Positions 16,812 through 25,643 are shown, counted from the stretch's first letter. The stretch is 54,587 nt of DNA from Eubacterium barkeri (GCF_900107125.1 NZ_FNOU01000020.1:1-54587), one strand, 5' to 3'. Numbers and translations: made by a program. Notes: a model not told the origin generated them from the letters alone.

Positions 16812-17705
16812 ATGATTAGTGAACAAGAATTGCGGAAAATCGTCAAGGATGTCATCGCCGGGATGGATATTTCAGGAACCCCCCAGGGGATGATGACACC
16901 ACCTTTGGTGGCAACCCAGGAAGAAGAAGGTTCCCTGACGCCGGGCATGATCCCGGATGTCACCGCCGTCGATATTACGACACAATATTTGGTAGAGAAC
17001 CCCCTGCACAAGGAGGCCTACGCACAGCTTAAGGCCAATGCGCCCTGCCGCCTTGGCATTGGAAAGGCCGGGGCCCGGTATAAAACCGATCCGGTCCTCC
17101 AGTTCCGGGCCGCCCATTCCGCCGCCCAGGATGCGGTCTTTACCGATGTGGATGGGGCCTTTGTGGATGGCCTTGGGGTATTCACCGTCCAGACCCAGTG
17201 TGAGAACAAGGATGTCTATCTGACCCGCCCGGATCTGGGCCGGCGCTTAAGCGCCGAGGGAGCCGCCATGGTTAAGGCGCGCTGTGTGCCCAATCCCCAG
17301 GTTCAGATTTTTATTGCAGATGGATTAAGCTCTGCGGCGGTGGAGGCCAATGTCAACGAGGTTCTGCCTGCCATTATCCAGGGCCTTGAGGTCAATGGCA
17401 TCCAAATCGGAACGCCCTTCTTTGTAAAATATGGGCGGGTGGCTGTAATGGATGAGGTCTCAGAAATTACCGGGGCGGATGTCACCTGCGTACTCATCGG
17501 AGAGCGCCCCGGGCTTATCACCGCCCAGTCCATGTCGGCCTACATGGCCTATAAGGCCAGGGTGGGAATGCCCGAGGCCAGGCGCAATGTGCTTTCCAAT
17601 ATCCATCGGGCTGGGACCAATCCGGCAGAGGCCGGGGCACATATTGCCGCAGTGCTGAAAAAGATGCTGGAAGAAAAAAACAGCGGAACAGATTTAAAAC
17701 TATAG
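16812..17705 (+). CDS. eutC: EutC, ethanolamine ammonia-lyase small subunit
   Basis: 297 residues from the ATG at 16812, after AGGAGAGTGTG; upstream codons in the same frame overlap eutB and are not family-like. The cobalamin-binding small subunit shows RLGIGKAGARYKTDPVLQFR, DGLSSAAVE and CVLIGERPGLITAQSMSAYMAY, all strongly conserved. The N-terminus (SEQELRKIVKDVIAGM) is an amphipathic helix of the kind that targets EutC into the microcompartment, followed by a flexible linker. It lies between eutB and eutL in a tight operon. Confidence 0.96.
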   Translation: MISEQELRKIVKDVIAGMDISGTPQGMMTPPLVATQEEEGSLTPGMIPDVTAVDITTQYLVENPLHKEAYAQLKANAPCRLGIGKAGARYKTDPVLQFRAAHSAAQDAVFTDVDGAFVDGLGVFTVQTQCENKDVYLTRPDLGRRLSAEGAAMVKARCVPNPQVQIFIADGLSSAAVEANVNEVLPAIIQGLEVNGIQIGTPFFVKYGRVAVMDEVSEITGADVTCVLIGERPGLITAQSMSAYMAYKARVGMPEARRNVLSNIHRAGTNPAEAGAHIAAVLKKMLEEKNSGTDLKL

Positions 17706-17714
17706 GAGGAAAGC

Positions 17715-18368
17715 GTGAAAGGTGATTTTTTAAAAACGAATGTTCTCGCGACAAAGCTGATTCCCAATGTTAACCCGGAAATGGCTAAGGCCCTGAAGCT
17801 GCCCAAAAACCTAAAGGCATTGGCTCTGATTACGGCAGACTGTGATGATGTCACCTACACGGCCCTGGATGAAGCTACAAAAAAGGCTGAGGTCCAGGTG
17901 GTGTATGCCAAAAGCTTTTACGGAGGAGCAGATAATGCCAACACCAAGCTGGCCGGAGAAATTATTGGAATACTGGCCGGGGAAAATCCGGCGGAGGTTA
18001 AAAGCGGACTGGATGCCTGTGTGGATACCATTGAAAACACTGCCCATTTCATCTCAGCCAACGCCGATGACTCCATTTGCTATTACGCCCACTGCATCGC
18101 CCGGACGGGGAGCTATTTATCCAAGGGTGCCGGTGTCCGGGAGGGGGAGGCCCTGGCCTACCTCATCGCTCCACCCCTGGAGGCCATGTACGCCGTGGAT
18201 GCGGCCATGAAGGCCGCAGATGTCCAGCTGTGTGAATTGTACGCCCCACCCTCTGAAACGAACTTTGGGGGGGCTCTGCTCACCGGGTCCCAGTCTGCCT
18301 GTAAATCAGCCTGTGATGCCTTTGCCACCGCCGTTGAATACGTGGCGGAAAACCCCCTGGAGGGATGA
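17715..18368 (+). CDS. eutL: EutL, tandem-BMC trimeric shell protein
   Basis: 217 residues, GTG start after TAGGAGGAAAGC. It carries two permuted BMC domains, with family motifs PNVNPEMAK, TADCDDVTYTALDEATKKAEV, VYAKSFYGGA, YYAHCIARTGSYLS, and PPSETNFGGALLTGSQ near the end. EutL trimers form gated large-pore tiles of the ethanolamine microcompartment shell. Length matches the family (about 217-219). Ten bases separate it from eutC. Confidence 0.95.
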   Translation: MKGDFLKTNVLATKLIPNVNPEMAKALKLPKNLKALALITADCDDVTYTALDEATKKAEVQVVYAKSFYGGADNANTKLAGEIIGILAGENPAEVKSGLDACVDTIENTAHFISANADDSICYYAHCIARTGSYLSKGAGVREGEALAYLIAPPLEAMYAVDAAMKAADVQLCELYAPPSETNFGGALLTGSQSACKSACDAFATAVEYVAENPLEG

Positions 18369-18401
18369 AACATCATCGGATAAACGGAAGGAAGTGAGCA
18401 T

Positions 18402-19877
18402 ATGCAGCTATACGATAAGGATTTGCTGTCGGTTCAGGAGGTTCGGGAACTCCTGGAGAAAGCCCAGGAGGCCCAGGAGGAGCTGGCGAATTCAAGTCAG
18501 GAGGCCGTGGATGGAATGGTTAAAAGCATTGCAGAGGCCGGGGTGCGCAATGCCAGACGCCTGGCCCAGTTGGCCTACGAGGACACCGGCTTTGGCCGGG
18601 TAGAGGATAAGGTCATCAAAAATATATTCGCAAGCCAGGGGGTTTATGACTATATCAGGGATATGAAAACCATTGGTGAAATCCATCGGGATGAGGAGAA
18701 AAAGGTGCGGTCCATTGCCGTACCCGTAGGGGTTATTGCGGGGCTGGTGCCCTCCACGAATCCCACATCCACGGTGTTGTACAAAGCGGAAATCGCCATT
18801 AAAGCGGGGAACGCCATTGTCTTTTCGCCCCATCCCGGGGCACTGCGGTCCATTATGGAAACCGTCAAGGTGATCCGCCAAGCCATTGCAGAAGGGGGTG
18901 GGAACGAGGATTTAGTATCCTGTATTACCATCCCTACCATGCAGGCCACGGATCATTTAATGAAGCACCCCATCGTTTCCATGATTCTGGCCACCGGAGG
19001 GTCTGCCATGGTTCGGGCCGCTTATTCATCGGGGACACCAGCCATTGGCGTGGGCCCTGGAAACGGCCCGGCCTATATTGAAAAAACCGCGGATATTCCA
19101 GCGGCTGTATCTCAGATTATGGATTCCAAGACCTTTGATAATGGAACCATTTGTGCCTCAGAGCAATCCGTCATCTGTGAGGATGCCCTGGCACCCCAGG
19201 TTCAAAAGGAAATGGAGGCCCAGGGGGCCTACTTTCTGGACGATGACCAGCAGCGGCAATTGGGGGCCTTTATCCTAAGGGCCAATGGGACCATGAACCC
19301 CATGATCGTGGGGAAGGATGTCCAAACCATTGCTGAGCTTTCAGGACTGACCATCCCAAAGGATGTCCGGGTTCTGGTGGCCCGGGAGGATGGTGTGGGC
19401 CGGGGACATCCCTATTCCAATGAAAAGCTGACACCCATTCTGGCTTTCTTTACCGCACCAGGGTATCAGGAAGTTTGTGAAATGTGCCAGGAAATTCTGC
19501 ACTACGAGGGTGCAGGCCACACCTTTGCCATCCATACCCAGGATGAGGCCATGGTGGACTACTTTGCAGCCCGGATTCCGGCTTCCCGGATTATTGTCAA
19601 TTCCCCCAGTGCCCTGGGGGGAATCGGAGCGACCACTGGCCTTATGCCGGCGCTCACCCTGGGGTGCGGTGCCATTGGCGGCAGTGCGACCTCTGAAAAT
19701 GTTGGCCCCCAGAATCTCATGGATATCCGTCATGTTGCCCATGGGTGTCGGTCCCTTTCAGAGATTCGAAAGTCTGCGGCGCTGCTGGAGGGTGGCTGTA
19801 TGGTTCCATCGGAACTCACCGAGGCAGATGTGGACGAAATGGTCGCAGAAATTATCAAACGGATTCAGGCAATTTAA
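18402..19877 (+). CDS. eutE: EutE, CoA-acylating acetaldehyde dehydrogenase
   Basis: 491 residues; ATG after GGAAGGAAGTGAGCAT. It oxidises acetaldehyde with NAD and CoA to acetyl-CoA inside the compartment. The N-terminal helix DKDLLSVQEVRELLEKAQ is amphipathic (encapsulation-peptide-like). Aldehyde dehydrogenase features: VPSTNPTSTVLYKAEI, TGGSAMVRAAYSSGTPAIGVG, and the catalytic Cys near 251 in FDNGTICASEQSVI. A GIGATTGLMPALTLGCGAIGGS block ends the domain. No alcohol dehydrogenase (eutG) gene accompanies it in this locus. Confidence 0.95.
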   Translation: MQLYDKDLLSVQEVRELLEKAQEAQEELANSSQEAVDGMVKSIAEAGVRNARRLAQLAYEDTGFGRVEDKVIKNIFASQGVYDYIRDMKTIGEIHRDEEKKVRSIAVPVGVIAGLVPSTNPTSTVLYKAEIAIKAGNAIVFSPHPGALRSIMETVKVIRQAIAEGGGNEDLVSCITIPTMQATDHLMKHPIVSMILATGGSAMVRAAYSSGTPAIGVGPGNGPAYIEKTADIPAAVSQIMDSKTFDNGTICASEQSVICEDALAPQVQKEMEAQGAYFLDDDQQRQLGAFILRANGTMNPMIVGKDVQTIAELSGLTIPKDVRVLVAREDGVGRGHPYSNEKLTPILAFFTAPGYQEVCEMCQEILHYEGAGHTFAIHTQDEAMVDYFAARIPASRIIVNSPSALGGIGATTGLMPALTLGCGAIGGSATSENVGPQNLMDIRHVAHGCRSLSEIRKSAALLEGGCMVPSELTEADVDEMVAEIIKRIQAI

Positions 19878-19905
19878 CCATTTTAAATAACAGGAGGAAA
19901 TTATA

Positions 19906-20205
19906 ATGAGCTCATCTGAAGCATTGGGAATGATTGAAACAAAGGGTTTAGTTGCATCCATTGAAGCATCGGATGCCATGGTGAAGGCGGCCAATGTCAC
20001 CTTAATTGGCAAGGAACGGGTTGGCGGCGGATTGGTCACGGTGATGGTCCGCGGGGATGTGGGCGCGGTTAAGGCGGCGGTGGATGCCGGTGCCACGGCG
20101 GCAGAGCGGGTGGGACAAATTGTCTCCGTCCACGTCATCCCAAGACCCCATACCGAGGTTGAAGCCATCCTGCCCCATTTAGATAACCCCATTAAAGGAG
20201 AATAG
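19906..20205 (+). CDS. eutM: EutM-type BMC hexameric shell protein, copy 1
   Basis: 99 residues; ATG after CAGGAGGAAATTATA. A single BMC domain: [71 protein letters not shown]. Hexamers form the major facets of the shell. It is followed after one base by a nearly identical second copy, evidence of tandem duplication. Confidence 0.95.
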   Translation: MSSSEALGMIETKGLVASIEASDAMVKAANVTLIGKERVGGGLVTVMVRGDVGAVKAAVDAGATAAERVGQIVSVHVIPRPHTEVEAILPHLDNPIKGE

Positions 20206-20206
20206 T

Positions 20207-20488
20207 ATGTCGGCATATCAAGCACTGGGAATGATTGAAACCAAGGGATTGGTGGCCTCGGTGGAGGCTTCAGATGCCATGGTGAAGGCGGCCAACGTCA
20301 CCCTCATTGGCAAGGAGCTGGTGGGCGGCGGACTGGTCACGGTGATGGTCCGTGGGGATGTAGGGGCGGTTAAGGCGGCGGTGGATGCCGGTGCCACCGC
20401 GGCGGATAAGGTGGGGAGCCTGATTTCCGTCCATGTCATCCCCCGGCCCCATAGCGAGGTCGAAGCTATTTTACCAAGACTCGAATAG
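20207..20488 (+). CDS. eutM: EutM-type BMC shell protein, copy 2
   Basis: 93 residues; ATG after AAAGGAGAATAGT, inside the end of copy 1. It differs from copy 1 at only about a dozen positions, mainly near the C-terminus (ADKVGSLIS against AERVGQIVS, and a shorter tail), and the DNA is also very similar. The pore-lining KxxxGGG loop changes from ER to EL before VGGG. Possibly it mixes with copy 1 in hexamers or facets. It might take the place of EutS or EutK, neither of which I find here. Confidence 0.94.
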   Translation: MSAYQALGMIETKGLVASVEASDAMVKAANVTLIGKELVGGGLVTVMVRGDVGAVKAAVDAGATAADKVGSLISVHVIPRPHSEVEAILPRLE

Positions 20489-20507
20489 ATGGGGAGGATG
20501 ACAGGGC

Positions 20508-21269
20508 ATGAAAGTGATCACAGAGGCCGCCCTGCGCCAAGAGCTAAAGGCGAATGAGACGGTATACCATTTGGAACAGGGGAAAATCCTGTCACCGGCT
20601 GCCCAGGAATATCTTTCCCAACGAAAAATAAAAGTCCTTCGTGAGTGCCAGGCCGTATCAGAAAAAGGGAGGTCGGCTGCTCCCCCTGCAGCCCTTCCCC
20701 CTTCGGAGAAGCCACGCTACATCGATGGGGAGACCGGGGCCTTCTTCATGGAGAAGCCGGAGTATATGACCCAGCTCCATGGGAATGTCCTGGTTATGAA
20801 AACCCATCCCCGGATTATCTTCCGGGGAAAGCTTGACTATCTCCAGGGTGTCATCATCAGAAACCAAGCCGGGCTTATGGCCAGTGGCCGATGGGGAATA
20901 CTCATTGAGGAACTGGAGGATATTCTGGAGACTCTCCGCCAGATGATGCGCAGCGAGGTGCTGGACACTCCTTTTGTTAAGGCAACCATTATTGGCCTGG
21001 ACCAGGGGCAGCTTCGGGCACAGTCCCACGACCCCATGGCGTATTTTAACATTAAGCAGATGGTGATGCCCGATAAAAGCCTGGGGGAAGAATATGCCTG
21101 CCTGAATATGATCCGGACAGAAATCCGACAGGTGGAGATCAGTGCCATCATGGCCTATCAACAGGGCAGAACCGTTCATCATGGGGATATTGTGGAGGGG
21201 CTGAATCGATTGTCCAGCGCAGTACATATCATGATGTGCAAATATCTGGCGGGAATGTATAACGGATAG
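20508..21269 (+). CDS. eutT: EutT-type ATP:cob(I)alamin adenosyltransferase
   Basis: 253 residues; ATG after GGGGAGGATGACAGGGC. N-terminal part: ITEAALRQEL and LTPAA/LSPAAQEYLSQR-type segments typical of EutT. The conserved core includes EKPEYMTQLHGN and HPRIIFRGKLDYLQG, then a helical bundle with ELEDILETLRQMMRSEVL, IRTEIRQVEISA and GLNRLSSAVHIMMCKYL. It makes adenosylcobalamin for EutBC. The HX11CCX2C metal motif of the Salmonella enzyme is absent: the residues after QLHGN contain no cysteines, as reported for the Listeria-type class. It sits between the shell genes and pduL. Confidence 0.88.
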   Translation: MKVITEAALRQELKANETVYHLEQGKILSPAAQEYLSQRKIKVLRECQAVSEKGRSAAPPAALPPSEKPRYIDGETGAFFMEKPEYMTQLHGNVLVMKTHPRIIFRGKLDYLQGVIIRNQAGLMASGRWGILIEELEDILETLRQMMRSEVLDTPFVKATIIGLDQGQLRAQSHDPMAYFNIKQMVMPDKSLGEEYACLNMIRTEIRQVEISAIMAYQQGRTVHHGDIVEGLNRLSSAVHIMMCKYLAGMYNG

Positions 21270-21278
21270 GAGGATGAA

Positions 21279-21890
21279 ATGAAGGAAATAATGGATACTG
21301 TGTTGGCGTCCATGATCCGTGGAAAGCTGATCCAGATAGAGGTTTCTGCCCGCCATGTCCATTTGAGCCAAAGGGATTTTGAACATCTTTTCGGCGTGGG
21401 TAAGGCCATGACCTTCCAGCGGCCCCTTTCCCAGCCGGGTCAATTTTTAGCAGAAGAGCGGGTGACCCTCCTGGGTCCCAGGGGACAGCTGGAGCGAACG
21501 GCAATCCTTGGACCAGCCAGAAAGTGCACCCAGATTGAGCTGGCCTACAGTGACTGCAGAAAGCTGGGGATCCATGCCCCCTTGCGGGAGTCCGGGGATA
21601 CAATGGGTTCCGGCGGTCTTCAATTACAGGCAGCAGGGGGTCAAATCGATGTGGCAGAAGGGGCCATTATCGCCCGCAACCATATTCATCTGACTCCGGA
21701 GGGCGCCGACTGCTTTGGTCTCGTGGATAAACAGCGTGTCGATGTCCAGGCACTGAGCGAACGGCTGATGACCTTTCAAAATGTGACCGTTCGGGTGAAT
21801 CCTGCATTTAAGAACCGGATGCACATCGATATGGACGAAGCCAATGCTGCCGGGATTAGCGGATTTACCCTGGGACGCATCCTGGGGTGA
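21279..21890 (+). CDS. pduL: PduL-type phosphotransacylase (EutD role)
   Basis: 203 residues; ATG after ATAGGAGGATGAA. PduL family hallmarks are the paired histidine motifs: VSARHVHLS near the N-terminus and NHIHLTPEGAD later, which bind the zinc ions, with GPRGQLERTAILGPAR and R-NPAFKNRMHIDMDEANAA. It converts acetyl-CoA and phosphate to acetyl phosphate, regenerating CoA inside the compartment. The first 15 residues form an amphipathic helix (IMDTVLASMI), consistent with encapsulation. It is unrelated in sequence to Pta-type EutD of Salmonella, which it functionally replaces. It lies 9 bases after eutT. Confidence 0.93.
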   Translation: MKEIMDTVLASMIRGKLIQIEVSARHVHLSQRDFEHLFGVGKAMTFQRPLSQPGQFLAEERVTLLGPRGQLERTAILGPARKCTQIELAYSDCRKLGIHAPLRESGDTMGSGGLQLQAAGGQIDVAEGAIIARNHIHLTPEGADCFGLVDKQRVDVQALSERLMTFQNVTVRVNPAFKNRMHIDMDEANAAGISGFTLGRILG

Positions 21891-21903
21891 AAGGAGATGG
21901 CGT

Positions 21904-22728
21904 ATGTTAGATTTAGAACGGATTGAGCAGCATATTTGTGGTGTTGAGCGATCCATCACCCACACCCCGGAGGGTCCCATTGATCCACAGCAGCTGAAGG
22001 TTGGCCTGGATCTGGGGACGGCCTACATCGTCATCGTCGTCCTGGATCAGGATAATGAGCCGGTGGCCTGTGAAAAGCAGGCGGCCCAGGTCCTGAGGGA
22101 TGGCATTGTGGTGGATTATATCGGAGCCCTGAATATCGTAAAATCCCTTAAGGCACGATTAGAGGAGCGGCTTGGCTGTGAGCTGTTAAACTGCGCCATT
22201 GCCATGCCGGCGGGAACCGAGTCCAGCCTTAAAACCCACCGCTACGTAGCTGAGGGGGCGGGCTTCGAGGTGACCAATGTACTGGATGAGCCCACCGCGG
22301 CCAATGCCCTTTATCAGATTAAGGATGGTCTGGTGGTGGATATTGGGGGTGGGACCACGGGGCTGGCCTTTTTTGAGGACGGCGTCGTGACGGATATTGA
22401 GGATGAACCGACGGGTGGCGTCCATCTCTCCATGGTCCTTGCCGGGAATTACCATATTACCATGGAGGAGGCAGAGCTTCTCAAGCAGGATTACGGAAGG
22501 CATGGGGAGATATTACCGGTGGTGAAGGCTGTTGTGGAAAAGATGGCCAGCATCATCTGTCAATACGCCCTGGGACGCAGTGTCGATGCCATCTATCTGT
22601 GCGGCGGAACCTGCTGCCTGACCGGGATGGAAGGGGTTATTGAAAGGGAAACCGGTATTCCCACGGTCAAGCCCCAGAATCCCTTTTTGGTGACACCAAC
22701 GGGGATTGCCATGAATTGCAGGATTTAG
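21904..22728 (+). CDS. eutJ: EutJ, Hsp70-like ethanolamine utilisation protein
   Basis: 274 residues from the ATG at 21904, after AAAGGAGATGGCGT; the open frame extends upstream but overlaps pduL. An actin/Hsp70-type ATPase: VGLDLGTAYIVIVVLD, the connecting GFEVTNVLDEPTAANALY, VVDIGGGTTGLAFF and YLCGGTCCLTGMEG. The role of EutJ is not settled; a chaperone for enzyme assembly or encapsulation is the usual suggestion. Length fits the family (about 275-280). Confidence 0.92.
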   Translation: MLDLERIEQHICGVERSITHTPEGPIDPQQLKVGLDLGTAYIVIVVLDQDNEPVACEKQAAQVLRDGIVVDYIGALNIVKSLKARLEERLGCELLNCAIAMPAGTESSLKTHRYVAEGAGFEVTNVLDEPTAANALYQIKDGLVVDIGGGTTGLAFFEDGVVTDIEDEPTGGVHLSMVLAGNYHITMEEAELLKQDYGRHGEILPVVKAVVEKMASIICQYALGRSVDAIYLCGGTCCLTGMEGVIERETGIPTVKPQNPFLVTPTGIAMNCRI

Positions 22729-22737
22729 GGAGAAACA

Positions 22738-23451
22738 ATGGATGTCAATCAATTAATCGAAGAAGTGATGGCCCGGGTGGCCACACAATTATCAGAAACG
22801 GAGCCGTCGGCTCAAAAAAAAGCAGCAGAACCCCAGAAGCCCAGATGGCTGGTCCTGACTGATCCCCAGGGGGAGGGCGGCCCTTCCCTGGTGGAGGACC
22901 CGGGTCTGAAGGCGCAGTACTGCCTGGAGGCAGTTTCTGAGGATTCGGGGACGGCTTTCGGGGCTTATACGGGCATTATTTTAAAGGGGCTGCGCTGCAG
23001 CACCATGGGCCAGCTGGCTGCTGGCACCGGGGGAAGTCCCTATGTGGAGACCATTATGTCGGCCATGCTTTTGGGGAAGCGGATTGTGGTTCCCCGGGAG
23101 GGCATTCAGCTCTTTGGTGTCCCCCAAAATGAACGGGGCCCCTATTGGCGGATTTTTGAGAAGCAGCTGGAGGCTCTTAAGACCCTGGGCCTGGAGGTTT
23201 GTGACCAGGTGGAGCTGATGTACTGCCTGGGAAATGAACCCCAGTCCCCTAAGGGATCAGAGGAAATCCCAAAGGAAATTCCAGAGGAAAAAAAGGTAGC
23301 TGCCATTGAAAAGCATATTATCACCGAGGTGGATATTGTGAAGGCCAACCGGGAAAAGCCCCAAATTATCTATATTCCGGGCAATGCTATTTTGACGGAT
23401 ATGGCCCAGGAATTCATCGATGACTGTGAATTCAGCGTCGAAAGAAGGTAA
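22738..23451 (+). CDS. Uncharacterised ethanolamine-locus protein (Firmicutes eut_hyp type)
   Basis: 237 residues; ATG after AGGGAGAAACA. It matches my recollection of the conserved but uncharacterised protein found in Firmicute eut loci. The N-terminal 20 residues (DVNQLIEEVMARVATQLSE) form an amphipathic helix followed by a Lys/Pro/Ala-rich linker, the pattern of a microcompartment encapsulation peptide. The body has a GLRCSTMGQLAAGTGGSP segment and AMLLGKRIVVPREGIQ, reminiscent of flavoprotein folds that bind FMN. A C-terminal VDIVKANREK segment precedes the final IYIPGNAILTD. Function unknown; a luminal enzyme or cofactor protein is inferred from the targeting helix. Confidence 0.75.
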   Translation: MDVNQLIEEVMARVATQLSETEPSAQKKAAEPQKPRWLVLTDPQGEGGPSLVEDPGLKAQYCLEAVSEDSGTAFGAYTGIILKGLRCSTMGQLAAGTGGSPYVETIMSAMLLGKRIVVPREGIQLFGVPQNERGPYWRIFEKQLEALKTLGLEVCDQVELMYCLGNEPQSPKGSEEIPKEIPEEKKVAAIEKHIITEVDIVKANREKPQIIYIPGNAILTDMAQEFIDDCEFSVERR

Positions 23452-23455
23452 CCCT

Positions 23456-23737
23456 ATGAAGGTGGGAGAGGTAATTGGCAGTGTTTGGGCGACCCGGAAA
23501 ATGGAGAAGCTAAGTGGCTTTAAGCTGATGCTGGTCAAGCCCTATCAGGTGGAAATCGGCAAGGGCCAGGGGGATCCCTTTGTGGCCGTGGATACCATTG
23601 GGGCGGGCATTGGAGAAAGGGTCATCGTGGTTGGGGGCAGCTCCGCCCGGGGTGCCGCAGAGGATTCCCATTGCCCCGTGGATGCCGCCATCATCGGTAT
23701 TATTGATGATATGGAAATCCACCGAAGTGATGGATAG
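23456..23737 (+). CDS. eutN: EutN/CcmL-type pentameric vertex protein
   Basis: 93 residues from the ATG at 23456; AAAGAAGG inside the preceding gene is the likely ribosome site. The start is typical (MKVGEVIGSVWATRK), followed by GFKLMLVKP, FVAVDTIGAGIGERVIVVGGSSAR and CPVDAAIIGIIDDME. BMV-family pentamers cap the vertices of the polyhedral shell. It is the only pentamer gene here. It directly precedes the PduS-like gene. Confidence 0.95.
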   Translation: MKVGEVIGSVWATRKMEKLSGFKLMLVKPYQVEIGKGQGDPFVAVDTIGAGIGERVIVVGGSSARGAAEDSHCPVDAAIIGIIDDMEIHRSDG

Positions 23738-23751
23738 GATAGGGGGATGTC

Positions 23752-25107
23752 GTGGATTTAGTGAAAGAAGTGCAGGCGGCGGGGGTCGTCGGTGCCGGCG
23801 GGGCTGGATTTCCCACCCATATTAAGCTTGGTGCCCAGGCAGAATGCTTTATTGTCAACGCCGTGGAATGCGAGCCCCTCATTGCGACGGATAAATATCT
23901 GTGCCGCCAGGAGGCGGATAAAATCATCAAGGGGATCCAGGTCATTGGCCAGGTCCTGGGCGCCAAGCGCTTGATTATTGCCCTTAAGGAAAGCTATGTG
24001 GAAGAAATTGCCTGCCTTGAAAAAGCCATTCAGGAGGCAAAGGCGACTATCGAAATAGTGACCCTTTCCCCCTTTTATCCGGCGGGTGATGAGCAAAGCC
24101 TGGTGTATGCGGTGCTGGGAAAAATCGTCCCAGAGCGGGGATTGCCCCTGGATGTCGGGGCTGTGGTGGATAATGTGGGGACCGTGGTGGATGTCTGGGA
24201 TGCTGCCCAGGGAAAGCCAGTAACCCATAAAATACTCTCCATTGTGGGAGAGGTGGATCACCCCACCCTTCTCCAGGTACCCCTGGGGACCCCCATTAAA
24301 GAATGCCTGGCCCAGGCCAAAATGAAATCCGGGGAAATGGCCGTCCTTTTAGGCGGCCCCATGATGGGGCGTATCCTGACGGATCCCGGGGATATTGATG
24401 GGGCGGTAGTCACCAAAACCCTGGGCAATTTATTGGTTCTTCCCCGGAGCCATGAGCTGGTGCGCCGGGGGACGAGGTCCATCCAGGGGATCAAGGGTCA
24501 GGCCCTGAGTGCCTGTATCCAGTGCCAGATGTGTACGGATTTATGTCCCCGGTTTCTCATTGGCCACTGGGTCAAGCCCCACGAGGTCATGCGCCATGCC
24601 TTTAAAGAGGACAGCCTGGGAGACGATGCCTTTATCCGGGCCTTTGGGAGTGCCGTCAACTGCTGTGACTGTGGGATTTGTGAGCTGTTTGCCTGTCCCA
24701 TGGGTTTATCCCCCCGTCGGATGAATGGCTATTTTAAGGAAAAGATCCGGGAACGGGGACTGACCATCGAAAGGGGGACGAACCCAAGGGAACATCCCAT
24801 GATTGCCCATCGTCGGATTCCCACCCATCGGCTTATTGCCAGGATCAATTTACAGGCCTACGAAGGGCAAAAGCCCAGGGAGTGCGGCCAATGGTTACCG
24901 TCTCGGGTGCGCATTCCCCTGAAGATGCATATTGGCAGTCCGGCCCGGCCCCTTGTGGCGGTGGGGGATGTGGTGGCCCTGGGGCAGCTAATCGGTGAAG
25001 CCCAGGAAGGGCTGTCGGTTAACCTCCATGCCAGTATGGCGGGCACCGTTACGGAAGTGACAGATTATGGGATTACCATTGAAGGAAAAGGAGGTACCCG
25101 GGGATGA
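23752..25107 (+). CDS. pduS: PduS-type RnfC-like cobalamin reductase
   Basis: 451 residues, GTG start after ATAGGGGGATGTC. RnfC-like flavin/NADH domain: AGVVGAGGAGFPTHIKL and NAVECEPLIATDKYL, then PAGDEQSLVYAVLGK. Two [4Fe-4S] motifs follow: CIQCQMCTDLCP (near 254) and CCDCGICELFACP (near 303). A biotinyl-like barrel is at the end. In the propanediol system PduS is an FMN/iron-sulfur enzyme that reduces cobalamin for the adenosyltransferase. It pairs with PduT, whose gene overlaps its end by four bases. It is unusual in the classical enterobacterial eut operon but known in Firmicute loci. Confidence 0.92.
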   Translation: MDLVKEVQAAGVVGAGGAGFPTHIKLGAQAECFIVNAVECEPLIATDKYLCRQEADKIIKGIQVIGQVLGAKRLIIALKESYVEEIACLEKAIQEAKATIEIVTLSPFYPAGDEQSLVYAVLGKIVPERGLPLDVGAVVDNVGTVVDVWDAAQGKPVTHKILSIVGEVDHPTLLQVPLGTPIKECLAQAKMKSGEMAVLLGGPMMGRILTDPGDIDGAVVTKTLGNLLVLPRSHELVRRGTRSIQGIKGQALSACIQCQMCTDLCPRFLIGHWVKPHEVMRHAFKEDSLGDDAFIRAFGSAVNCCDCGICELFACPMGLSPRRMNGYFKEKIRERGLTIERGTNPREHPMIAHRRIPTHRLIARINLQAYEGQKPRECGQWLPSRVRIPLKMHIGSPARPLVAVGDVVALGQLIGEAQEGLSVNLHASMAGTVTEVTDYGITIEGKGGTRG

Positions 25108-25643
25108 AGCGTGCACTTGGAATGATTGAGCTGACCAGTATTGCCAGAGGTATCATAACGACGGATGCCATGCTGAAGGCGGCCCAGGTGGACCTGGTTC
25201 GGGCATCCACGGTATGTCCCGGGAAATATATTGTATTGATTTCCGGGGACGTGGGTGAAATCAGGGCATCCATGGAGGCCGGAATCCATGTGGGCGCCGC
25301 CTATGTGGTCAATACATTGTTGATTCCCAATATCCACGAGCAGCTGGTGCCATCCCTGATGGGGACGGTTCAGGTGGTTGAGACCGAGGCTGTGGGCGTC
25401 CTGGAATTTTATTCCATTGCGGCGGCCATCACCGCCGCAGATACAGCGGTGAAGGCGGCCCAGGTGACGCTGCTGGAGGTGCGGATCGGCTATGCCATTG
25501 GGGGCAAGGGCTTTGTCACCTTAACCGGGGATGTGGGTGCTGTTAAGGCAGCAGTATCCGCAGCCAACTTATCCGATGAGCTGCTGGTGGAGACGGCTGT
25601 TATTCCGCGGCCAGCGGAAGCACTGGTGGATTCCTTATTGTAA
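25104..25643 (+). CDS. pduT: PduT-type tandem-BMC shell protein with pore iron-sulfur cysteine
   Basis: 179 residues, ATG overlapping the pduS stop (ATGA). Two BMC domains: residues 1-90 (ALGMIELTSIARGIITTDAM) and 95-179 (VGVLEFYSIAAAITAADTAV). Cys38 in STVCPGKY occupies the same position as the PduT cysteine that, threefold in the trimer pore, ligates a [4Fe-4S] cluster. Coupling with pduS suggests electron transfer through the shell to keep cobalamin reduced or to reoxidise NADH in the lumen. Known for PduT/PduS; inferred here. Confidence 0.92.
   Translation: MKRALGMIELTSIARGIITTDAMLKAAQVDLVRASTVCPGKYIVLISGDVGEIRASMEAGIHVGAAYVVNTLLIPNIHEQLVPSLMGTVQVVETEAVGVLEFYSIAAAITAADTAVKAAQVTLLEVRIGYAIGGKGFVTLTGDVGAVKAAVSAANLSDELLVETAVIPRPAEALVDSLL

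Noticed and set aside
20658..21443. 261-codon minus-strand frame across eutT and pduL
   Set aside because: Antisense to two recognised eut genes, no ribosome site, no motif.
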